NCBI GenBank assembly: GCA_002440045.1
Contig: DJRI01000148.1
Location: forward strand, 5,278-28,780
Reading direction: 5' to 3'
DNA: 23,503 nt
Source: Ruminococcaceae bacterium UBA6364
GTDB taxonomy: Bacteria > Bacillota > Clostridia > Oscillospirales > Acutalibacteraceae
A program made the position numbers and the translations under genes. Under the pieces are notes generated by a model. The model saw only the letters and a list, made by a program, of their open reading frames with translations. It did not search any database and was not told where the DNA came from. Every line of letters starts with the position of its first letter. The first letter of the stretch is position 1. Positions 14,890-20,666 of this stretch are shown in pieces.

Positions 14890-14929
14890 AAGCGTTTAGG
14901 GCGGCTCCGGGTTTGCCCTTCTTATGCTA
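14890..14929. repeat. Diverged copy C of the 41-bp palindromic element
   Basis: The right half (CCGGGTTTGCCC then TTCTTATGCT) matches copy B at 18574-18614 closely. The left half keeps AAGC and then diverges, with about 1 bp missing. A short AGGGC/GCCCT stem survives. It lies in the 5' untranslated region of the MATE gene. Confidence 0.45.
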
Positions 14930-14949
14930 AAGAAAGGCGTCTTTTTAAA

Positions 14950-16347
14950 ATGCATGCAAGAAGCAATACAACAGAACAGCTCGGCAACGGAAAGATATTT
15001 CCGCTTATCGTCCGTCTTTCGCTGCCGGCGATAGCGGCTCAGCTTATAACATTTCTTTACAACATAGTCGACAGAATGTATGTTGCAAAGATTGAGGACA
15101 GCGGAATGGACGCTTTGGCGGCGCTCGGAATAGTTTTGCCCATTACTTTGATTATTCAGGCTTTTTCAAACCTTATCGGTTTGGGCGGCGCGCCGAGAGC
15201 GGGTATAAAAATGGGCGAGGGCGATAACGCCGAGGCAAACGGCATTTTTAACACGGCGTTTTCACTGCTTTTTATTGTTGGAATTGTTATAGGTACGGTT
15301 ACATTTGTTTTTGCAAAACCGCTTGTGGTCTTGTTCGGCTGCCCGCCGTCGTCGGTTGAATTTGCGGTTTCTTATCTTAAAATTTATTCCTGCGGAACGC
15401 TTTTTGTAATGCTTTCGCAGGGGCTTAATCCGTTTATACTTACTCAAGGATATTCGCTTATTGCAATGGGGTCTGTGCTAATCGGAGCTATTATCAATAT
15501 TGTACTTGACCCGATTTTTATTTTTGCACTCAAAATGGGCGTTAAAGGCTCAAGCCTTGCCACTGTTATTTCGCAAATGTGCTCGTGCGCGTGTGTCATT
15601 GCATTCTTTTTTTCCGAGGCAAGTCTTTTTAAATTTAAAAAAACAGAAATGCGAATTTTGCCGAAAAGGACGGCAAGCATATTGTCGCTCGGCTTTACAC
15701 CTTTTGTAATGACTGTTACAGAGTGCGCCGTTCAGGTTGTTTTTAACATAAATCTTAACCGCTCAACGGGCGGCGACAGGGATTACACCGCGGCGCTTAC
15801 TGTAATGATGAGTGCGCTTCAGCTTGTTTCGCTGCCGCTAAACGGTCTCGGCAACGGCGTTCAGCCGTTTGTCAGCTACAACTACGGCAAAGGCGACGAA
15901 GCAAGACTTAAAAAGGGTATAAGGTATGTTACTGCAATGGCGTTTGTTTTTTGCATTGTAATTTGGTCGCTTTCAATGGCGTTTCCGGGAATGTATGCCA
16001 AGCTGTTTTCTGCAAGCGAAAACGTAACCGCTCTTGTGAAGGCATATTGCCCGATGTTTTTGGCGGGTTCAATTATGTTTTTTGTTCAAATGACTCTTCA
16101 AAATGTAAATGTTGCATTGGGTCAGGCAAAAACTGCGCTGATTCTTGCCGTTACACGAAAAGTAATAATTCTTATTCCGCTGTGCTTTGTACTGACAAAA
16201 TACCGTGGCTTTCGGGGAGTGTATATGTCGGAGGGAATAGCCGATTTTGCCGCCGGTCTTATTACCGCCGCCGTGATTTTTACAACGTTCCCGAAGGTGT
16301 TTAAAAAACGTGCCGACGAAATGAAAGCGCAAAACGCAAAAACTTGA
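14950..16347 (+). CDS. MATE family efflux transporter
   Basis: The 465-residue protein has about twelve membrane helices in two similar halves. The family's opening pattern is present (GNGKIFPLIVRLSLPAIAA, LYNIVDRMYV near residue 40), with the second-half counterpart around NGLGNGVQPFVSYNYGKGD. It is expected to exchange Na+ or H+ for drugs or other cations, like MepA. The correct start is ATG 14950 with AAAGAAAGG upstream. An earlier in-frame ATG at 14830 would place 40 non-conserved residues across the promoter. Divergent tetR and operator suggest drug-inducible expression. Confidence 0.93.
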   Translation: MHARSNTTEQLGNGKIFPLIVRLSLPAIAAQLITFLYNIVDRMYVAKIEDSGMDALAALGIVLPITLIIQAFSNLIGLGGAPRAGIKMGEGDNAEANGIFNTAFSLLFIVGIVIGTVTFVFAKPLVVLFGCPPSSVEFAVSYLKIYSCGTLFVMLSQGLNPFILTQGYSLIAMGSVLIGAIINIVLDPIFIFALKMGVKGSSLATVISQMCSCACVIAFFFSEASLFKFKKTEMRILPKRTASILSLGFTPFVMTVTECAVQVVFNINLNRSTGGDRDYTAALTVMMSALQLVSLPLNGLGNGVQPFVSYNYGKGDEARLKKGIRYVTAMAFVFCIVIWSLSMAFPGMYAKLFSASENVTALVKAYCPMFLAGSIMFFVQMTLQNVNVALGQAKTALILAVTRKVIILIPLCFVLTKYRGFRGVYMSEGIADFAAGLITAAVIFTTFPKVFKKRADEMKAQNAKT

Positions 16348-16557
16348 GTTTGCATACTTTCCAAAAATTATTGCAGCGGGAATTGTTGCGGCGTCGGCTC
16401 TTTCGAGTATCGCACTGTTTGAAAGACTCAGAGCATACGCTTTTGTTATAGACGGTTTGCTGATTTGTTTTTTGTTTAAAAAAATTAACCCTAAAGAAGG
16501 GCAGAGGCGGCAGTGAAGAAGGCGGACTTTATAGCCGAAAAAGATTTTAAAAGATGA
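16325..16557 (+). pseudogene. Remnants of two lost genes after the MATE gene
   Basis: After the MATE stop, the next frame reads about 56 sensible codons to a TGA at 16514-16516: FAYFPKIIAAGIVAASALSS, then a second hydrophobic stretch and KKINPKEGQRRQ. It has no in-frame ATG, GTG or TTG near its beginning. A GTG overlaps that stop (GTGA at 16513) and opens a 14-codon piece (KKADFIAEKDFKR) ending at 16557. A coupled gene junction without its flanking genes suggests a deletion remnant. The membrane protein family is not recognised. Confidence 0.45.
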
Positions 16558-16578
16558 TAAAAATTTTTCGTTTAACGA

Positions 16579-16607
16579 TTGACTTATTATAAAAACAGCG
16601 ATATAAT
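16579..16607 (+). promoter_or_regulatory. tRNA-Ala promoter
   Basis: TTGACT (16579-16584), 17 bp, TATAAT (16602-16607), ending 18 bp before the tRNA. Confidence 0.82.
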
Positions 16608-16625
16608 ATCAAAGCTACATCTTTT

Positions 16626-16701
16626 GGGGGCGTAGCTCAGCTGGGAGAGCGTACGGTTCGCATCCGTAAGGTCGAGAGTTCGATCCTCTTCGTCTCCACC
16701 A
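16626..16701 (+). tRNA. tRNA-Ala (anticodon CGC)
   Basis: A full cloverleaf of 76 nt with encoded CCA. The acceptor stem is GGGGGCG with CGTCTCC, including G3-U70, the alanine identity pair. The D arm is GCTC/GAGC, the anticodon stem TACGG/CCGTA with loop TTCGCAT, and the T arm GAGAG/CTCTT. The CGC anticodon reads GCG. Confidence 0.95.
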
Positions 16702-16734
16702 AAAATCCCGTTCACTTCGGTGAGCGGGATTTTT
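16702..16734 (+). terminator. Intrinsic terminator of tRNA-Ala
   Basis: A stem of about 14 bp (AAAATCCCGTTCAC with GTGAGCGGGATTTT, one G-U pair) closes on a TTCG loop and ends in T residues, directly after the CCA end. Confidence 0.9.
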
Positions 16735-16920
16735 ACTTATTACTTCTTACCTCTTAACTGTTGCGTCAAGTTGTTCTTAGAATTTTGAAAATTAAGAAGT
16801 AAGATGTAAAATATAAAATGTGAGAAGTTTTGAGGCGGCGAAGCCCCGGAACCGATTGAGCCGTTAGCCTGTAGCTGTTAGCCTATGATAGGCATAATAT
16901 TATTCTTCTACATATGATAT
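16735..16920. repeat. Intergenic repeat tract after tRNA-Ala
   Basis: There is no coding frame. A pyrimidine-rich part (ATTACTTCTTACCTCTTAA) is followed by a purine-rich, roughly complementary part (TTAAGAAGTAAGATG). A GGCGGCGAAGCCCC segment, a doubled GTTAGCC and a GCCTATGATAGGC hairpin come next. The same order of tracts recurs after tRNA-Arg at 18354-18470. Confidence 0.4.
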
Positions 16921-17865
16921 TCAGTGTTCTGTTGTTTTCCAACAGCGTTTTTTCATAAAGTCGGCAATAACAGACATATCTTCGCCTTCGTAATACTTTA
17001 CAAGCAGCCTTTTGAACTCCGGCACTTCGTTTTCGGGAATCACTAAAAAACCGCCGCCGTGAGCAATAAGGTAATGGTTTGCAAAGATAACGGAAGCGCG
17101 CTTATTGCCATCCAAGAATATCTGAGTCTTCATGCAGTAAAGGCAAAGCTTGATGGCAGTATTAATTGCATCGTCACCTTCATCAACAATCTCCCGGATT
17201 TTTTCTTTCACATCCAATTCATTCGGCAGGGGCGGAACATAAGACGAACCGCCTATAGTAACAGGAACGCCGCGGATTCGGCCGCCTTCCGCAAAAAAGC
17301 CTTCATTAACGAGTCTCGCAATATGACTGAGCATATAATAGTCGGAACGGCAGGCAACCACATCACGGTCCAAAATAAACTCCCAAGCGTGTTTCAAATT
17401 TAAAATTTTCTGCACGTCGGTTGCTGTCATACCGGACACTTTTCCGTTATCTATGATTTCTTCCGCCTGGGGAAAGGACGTTGCAACACCTTCCAAAACA
17501 GCCTGGTCATAGATGTTCATTTTCATGTTGGCACGCGCAAAGGCAATGTTGTTTATAACATCGGCAGAAAGGTCATTTTCGGAATAACCGGCTGCGGCAA
17601 GCTGCTTTTCAATGCTGCGAAGCGACTTTCTGATTTCACGGGCTTCTCTGGCATTGCGTAAAAGCAGGTTATACAGTTCTTCGGTATATGCACCTACATA
17701 GGCAGATGTCTGTTTTCCTGCTACACGTTTTCTCACATAAAGGTATTTCCCATCGCCGCGTTCTTTGATTTCGGGTGTGCCGTCGTAGGGCATTAAGCTC
17801 AGTCTGGCATTGAGGTCGGCACGGATTCTGAGCAATTCCTGTATTTCGCTATATTGTACTGCCAT
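16921..17865 (-). CDS. Fic family protein with glutamine in place of the motif histidine
   Basis: The 314-residue protein has an N-terminal region of about 95 residues (IKERGDGKYLYVRKRVAGK, then a long helix). The Fic domain follows, with flap GGRIRGVPVTIGGSSYVPP near 194-212 and the core motif QIFLDGNKRA at 248-257. Canonical Fic AMP transferases have HxFx(D/E)GN(G/K)R. Here position 248 is Gln, so standard AMPylation of a target hydroxyl is doubtful. LEGVATS near 124-130 may be the inhibitory-helix region, but the match is loose. AAAGGAGG precedes the ATG. No separate antitoxin gene is visible. The promoter region has four operator half-sites. Confidence 0.9.
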   Translation of the reverse strand: MAVQYSEIQELLRIRADLNARLSLMPYDGTPEIKERGDGKYLYVRKRVAGKQTSAYVGAYTEELYNLLLRNAREAREIRKSLRSIEKQLAAAGYSENDLSADVINNIAFARANMKMNIYDQAVLEGVATSFPQAEEIIDNGKVSGMTATDVQKILNLKHAWEFILDRDVVACRSDYYMLSHIARLVNEGFFAEGGRIRGVPVTIGGSSYVPPLPNELDVKEKIREIVDEGDDAINTAIKLCLYCMKTQIFLDGNKRASVIFANHYLIAHGGGFLVIPENEVPEFKRLLVKYYEGEDMSVIADFMKKRCWKTTEH

Positions 17866-17879
17866 TGCAGCACCTCCTT

Positions 17880-17981
17880 TTGGGGAGCAATTCTTTTTAA
17901 TATTCTACCATATTGCTCCCCAACAGTCAACAAGTATTGGGGAGCATTTTGGCGATTAACTCTTTGGTTTTGCTCCCCAAT
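17880..17981. promoter_or_regulatory. Four TTGGGGAGCAAT half-sites at the Fic promoter
   Basis: TTGGGGAGCAAT (17880-17891) and its complement ATTGCTCCCCAA (17912-17923) form one inverted pair. ATTGGGGAGCA (17936-17946) and TGCTCCCCAAT (17971-17981) form a second. One half-site fills the promoter spacer and another lies just downstream of the -10 element. This fits a repressor that binds as a dimer of dimers or loops the DNA. Confidence 0.78.
17902..17930 (-). promoter_or_regulatory. Fic gene promoter
   Basis: On the minus strand TTGACT (17925-17930), 17 bp, TAGAAT (17902-17907). The spacer contains a complete TTGGGGAGCAAT half-site. Confidence 0.72.
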
Positions 17982-18123
17982 TTCATAAACACACAATATA
18001 GTATGTCTTGATTTCAAAACCGTATGCCATAGGAAAAGTATAAACATCGGCAGTGTCATGTACCTTCGGCGGATAGCTCTGTTAGGTGTCGGACGAAAAA
18101 TTTTTTAAAGCTGAAAAAAATGC

Positions 18124-18152
18124 TTGACAAGAGAAGCATTTGTATGTATAAT
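18124..18152 (+). promoter_or_regulatory. Promoter of the tRNA-Gly/tRNA-Arg unit
   Basis: TTGACA (18124-18129), 17 bp, TATAAT (18147-18152): a full consensus promoter 13 bp before tRNA-Gly. The two tRNAs are 2 bp apart and share the terminator at 18320. Confidence 0.9.
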
Positions 18153-18165
18153 ATCCATTGCATTT

Positions 18166-18241
18166 GCGGATGTAGCTCATCCGGTAGAGCGCCACCTTGC
18201 CAAGGTGGAGGTAGCGAGTTCGAGCCTCGTCATCCGCTCCA
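18166..18241 (+). tRNA. tRNA-Gly (anticodon GCC)
   Basis: 76 nt with encoded CCA. Acceptor GCGGATG/CATCCGC, D arm GCTC/GAGC, anticodon stem CCACC/GGTGG with loop TTGCCAA, T arm GCGAG/CTCGT, discriminator T. Confidence 0.96.
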
Positions 18242-18243
18242 AT

Positions 18244-18320
18244 GCGCCGGTAGCTCAGTTGGATAGAGTGACTGGCTACGAACCAGTAGGTCAGGGGTTC
18301 GAGTCCCTTCCGGCGCGCCA
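18244..18320 (+). tRNA. tRNA-Arg (anticodon ACG)
   Basis: 77 nt with encoded CCA. Acceptor GCGCCGG/CCGGCGC, D arm GCTC/GAGT, anticodon stem ACTGG/CCAGT with loop CTACGAA, T arm AGGGG/CCCTT, discriminator G. The A34 is expected to be edited to inosine to read CGU, CGC and CGA. Confidence 0.96.
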
Positions 18321-18353
18321 AAAATCCCGTTCACTTCAGTGGACGGGATTTTT
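18320..18353 (+). terminator. Intrinsic terminator of the tRNA-Gly/Arg unit
   Basis: A 15-bp stem (18320-18334 with 18339-18353, one G-U pair) closes on a TTCA loop and ends in T residues. It is nearly identical to the tRNA-Ala terminator at 16702. Confidence 0.9.
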
Positions 18354-18573
18354 ACTTTTTACCTCTTCACTATTCACTCTTACCTCAGATAATCAATAAC
18401 GGGATTTTTGGGAAGTAATAAATAAGAAGTAATAGTTAAGAAGTTTCGAACGGCTTTGCCGTTGATTAACGGACTCAGGCGTTGTCAGACGCATTTCTGC
18501 CCCCTCCTCTTACAGTTGCAAAGAGAAGCGGCGGCTTTTAGTATTATTAAAAATATAATGCGCCGCATATCAT
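18354..18573. other. Intergenic tract after tRNA-Arg
   Basis: There is no coding frame. A CTCTTCACTATTCACTCTTACC tract is cut by mismatches from its purine-rich counterpart (GGAAGTAATAAATAAGAAG, AGTTAAGAAGTTTCG). A short CGGCTTTGCCG hairpin follows near 18450. The layout parallels 16735-16850 after tRNA-Ala. The rest, up to the palindrome at 18574, shows nothing I recognise. Confidence 0.35.
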
Positions 18574-18614
18574 AAGCATAAGAAGGTCGTACCGGGTTCG
18601 ACCCTCTTATGCTT
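18574..18614. repeat. 41-bp palindromic element, copy B
   Basis: The outer arms AAGCATAAGA and TCTTATGCTT are perfect complements; inside, AGGTCG pairs with CGACCC imperfectly around a TACCGGGTT loop. Length equals that of copy A at 10121-10161, with 36 of 41 positions identical. The right side continues into AACAATTTTTTC, so this copy could also act as a terminator. Confidence 0.8.
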
Positions 18615-18633
18615 AACAATTTTTTCACAGCGC

Positions 18634-18662
18634 TTGAATTTCGGTTTAGTATAATTTATAAT
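18634..18662 (+). promoter_or_regulatory. Promoter of the ADP-ribosylglycohydrolase gene
   Basis: TTGAAT (18634-18639), 17 bp, TATAAT (18657-18662). The expected start of transcription falls at the left foot of the hairpin 18664-18696. Confidence 0.6.
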
Positions 18663-18663
18663 T

Positions 18664-18699
18664 AAAATCACGGCGATACATTTGTGCCGTGATTTTTTT
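18664..18699 (+). terminator. Hairpin plus T tract at the 5' end of the ADP-ribosylglycohydrolase mRNA
   Basis: AAAATCACGGC (18664-18674) pairs with GCCGTGATTTT (18686-18696). T residues follow, 17 bp before the start codon's GGAG. It has the form of an intrinsic terminator but sits between the promoter and the gene. It may be an early attenuator, or a 5'-protective hairpin. Confidence 0.55.
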
Positions 18700-18715
18700 A
18701 AAAGGAGATTTTTAA

Positions 18716-20116
18716 GTGGAAGCATTATTAAATAAAAACGCCAATCCCTATAGCATACAAACAAAGCCCGATTACAGCGATATGCCCGACAGCGATTTTT
18801 ACACTTCGGATATTATGTGGGAATATAAGCAGTGCCTTGATGAGGGGCTTGACATAGATATGTACGAAGGCCTTTTTAAATCTGTTGCGGCTCTTGAAAA
18901 GGGCGAAGCGAAAAAAGACTTCGGCGAAGCGATTTTTAAGCTTATAAAAACATTGCCCGTGCGCGGCGATTACGGCTATTTTGAGCCGTCAAAGCTTTCC
19001 GAAATTAAAAAGCTTACATCAAAGTACGGGCATTTTGAAATGCCGAAAGAAGATGTTTTAAAAGAAAAAATACACGGCGCATGGCTCGGCAGAGTGTGCG
19101 GCTGTCTTCTCGGAAAAAGCGTTGAGGGCGCGCGCAGAAACGAGCTTGTTCCGTTTTTGAAAAAAACAGGCAATTATCCGCTCAAAAGATATATAAAACG
19201 CTCTGATTTTTCAAAAAAAGACGTTGAAGATTATAGCTATAACTTTGAGGGCGCCGTATATGTCGACGATGTTTGCGGAATGCCCCCTGATGACGACACA
19301 AATTATACCGTTATGGCACAGCTTGTTTTTGAAAAATACGGCAAGGATTTTACACCCGAAAATATTGCCGGCGCATGGCTTAAATATCAGCCGCGCGACG
19401 CTTATTTCACCGCCGAAAGAACGGCGTTCAACAACTTTTTAAAGGGCTTTAAACCGCCCGTTTCGGCGATTTATCAAAACCCTTACAGAGAGTGGATTGG
19501 CGCGCAGATAAGAGCCGACTATTGGGGCTACATTAACCCGTGCGACCCCGCGTCGGCTGCAGAGGCGGCGTTTAAGGACGCTTCGGTTTCGCACGTTAAA
19601 AACGGAATATACGGCGAAATGTTCGTTGCGGCAATGCTTTCAGCGGCAGCAGCGACAGACAGTGTGAAAACGGTAATTGAAACGGGCCTTTCGCAGATTC
19701 CTTATACCTCGCGCCTTTTTGAAGCGGTCAAAAGTGTGATTGCTGATTATGAAGGCGGCGTTTCAAAGGACAGCGTTTTTGAGCGCATACATAAAGAATA
19801 TGACGAGCACACGGGCTACGGCTGGTGTCACACTATTCCTAACGCCATGATAGTTGCCGCGTCGCTTCTTTACGGCGAAAATGACTACAGAAAATCGGTT
19901 TGTATGGCGGTTGAAACGGGTTTTGACACCGACTGTAACGGCGCAACCGTCGGCTCGGTTCTCGGAATGATGCTCGGCAAAGGCGGCATTCCCGCAGATT
20001 TTTCAGAGCCGCTTTGCGACACGCTTAACACAACGCTTTTCGGCGTCGGCACTTTAAAAATAAGCGATTGCGCCGAGCGCACGCTTTTGTACATTTTAAA
20101 AAACCAAGGTAAATAA
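18716..20116 (+). CDS. ADP-ribosylglycohydrolase family protein
   Basis: The 466-residue protein has an N-terminal extension of about 117 residues of unknown role. An ADP_ribosyl_GH domain follows: IHGAWLGRVCGCLLGKSVEG at 119-138, metal ligands in PPDDDTNYT (Asp192-Thr195), and C-terminal GFDTDCNGATVGS with Asp404 and Asp406. The family uses two Mg2+ ions to remove ADP-ribose from proteins or small molecules, or acts on related ribosides. A substrate cannot be named. The metal residues look intact, so it is likely active. The GTG start at 18716 has AAAGGAG 8 nt upstream. It stands alone on its strand. Confidence 0.91.
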   Translation: MEALLNKNANPYSIQTKPDYSDMPDSDFYTSDIMWEYKQCLDEGLDIDMYEGLFKSVAALEKGEAKKDFGEAIFKLIKTLPVRGDYGYFEPSKLSEIKKLTSKYGHFEMPKEDVLKEKIHGAWLGRVCGCLLGKSVEGARRNELVPFLKKTGNYPLKRYIKRSDFSKKDVEDYSYNFEGAVYVDDVCGMPPDDDTNYTVMAQLVFEKYGKDFTPENIAGAWLKYQPRDAYFTAERTAFNNFLKGFKPPVSAIYQNPYREWIGAQIRADYWGYINPCDPASAAEAAFKDASVSHVKNGIYGEMFVAAMLSAAAATDSVKTVIETGLSQIPYTSRLFEAVKSVIADYEGGVSKDSVFERIHKEYDEHTGYGWCHTIPNAMIVAASLLYGENDYRKSVCMAVETGFDTDCNGATVGSVLGMMLGKGGIPADFSEPLCDTLNTTLFGVGTLKISDCAERTLLYILKNQGK

Positions 20117-20134
20117 CCGAATAATATAATAATT

Positions 20135-20171
20135 GAGGGTGCTGTAAAAAATACTTTACAGCACCCTCTTT
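20135..20171. terminator. Bidirectional terminator, GGCTGTAAA family
   Basis: A perfect 14-bp stem pairs 20135-20148 with 20155-20168, followed by TTT on the plus strand. It lies between the convergent ADP-ribosylglycohydrolase and lipoprotein genes. It shares the GGGTGCTGTAAA arm with the hairpin at 10431. Confidence 0.78.
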
Positions 20172-20189
20172 GGGCTTTTGAGTTGTGAA

Positions 20190-20666
20190 TTAACTAACCG
20201 TTATTTCATAGATTTCCGTTCTGAGTATTGTTTCGTTTTTATCAAGAGTATATAGGGCAACCGCACTGACGCAGTATGTGCCGCTTTCGGCAAATTGATA
20301 TTCAGACGTCTTTTTAATGCTTTCGTTCGCTTTAATTTCAGTTTCCGTTAAGGACGCTCCGAAGCTGTAGTTGGGGCGTTCGCCTTTTTTATATACCTCG
20401 ATTCCCAAAAGCGGTACGCCGTGACCTATTTTTAAATCCTTGCCCGAAATATTTTTAAATTCGGCTTCAAATTGAAATGAATCGCCGACTTTAAGTGCGT
20501 TTTGCGGCAAAGAAACCGTAATTTCAAAGCTTTCGTTTTTGGGATTGACAATTAAAACCTCATCAGTTTCGGGTGATGTTGTGTCCGGGGGATTTGCGCC
20601 GCCCGTGCAAGAGGCGCAAAGAACAACAAAAATGAACGCGGTAAGTAAAAAAAGGTATTTTTTCAT
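20190..20666 (-). CDS. Lipoprotein with a BsuPI-like beta-sandwich domain
   Basis: The 158-residue protein opens with a lipoprotein signal (MKKYLFLLTAFIFVVLCASC), with the lipobox ending at Cys20, so it should be tethered to the outer face of the membrane. After a Pro/Thr-rich linker, residues about 45-158 look like an Ig-type beta sandwich: FEAEFKNISGKDL, then LLGIEVYKKGE, then ESGTYCVSAVAL. The order of these blocks resembles the BsuPI intracellular proteinase inhibitor family, but the match is remote and by eye. The start overlaps the protease stop (ATGA), so the two are translationally coupled. Confidence 0.8.
   Translation of the reverse strand: MKKYLFLLTAFIFVVLCASCTGGANPPDTTSPETDEVLIVNPKNESFEITVSLPQNALKVGDSFQFEAEFKNISGKDLKIGHGVPLLGIEVYKKGERPNYSFGASLTETEIKANESIKKTSEYQFAESGTYCVSAVALYTLDKNETILRTEIYEITVS

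Noticed and set aside
14830..14949. A 40-codon upstream extension of the MATE gene
   Set aside because: It would span the -35 and -10 elements and the palindrome remnant. The conserved protein begins at 14950 behind a ribosome binding site.
17880..17981. CRISPR-like repeated 11-12-mers
   Set aside because: The units are short, alternate in orientation and cover a promoter, so they are operator half-sites rather than a CRISPR array. No CRISPR array was seen anywhere in the window.
17799..18059. An 86-codon minus-strand frame upstream of the Fic gene
   Set aside because: It overlaps the Fic start, promoter and operator repeats, has no ribosome binding site and no recognisable family. I considered it as an antitoxin and could not support it.
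18082..18321. A minus-strand open frame over the same tRNA genes
   Set aside because: It is antisense to two well-formed cloverleaves with their own promoter and terminator.
18124..18399. A plus-strand open frame across the tRNA-Gly and tRNA-Arg genes
   Set aside because: Its translation is that of two tRNA genes; it is a classic false protein call.
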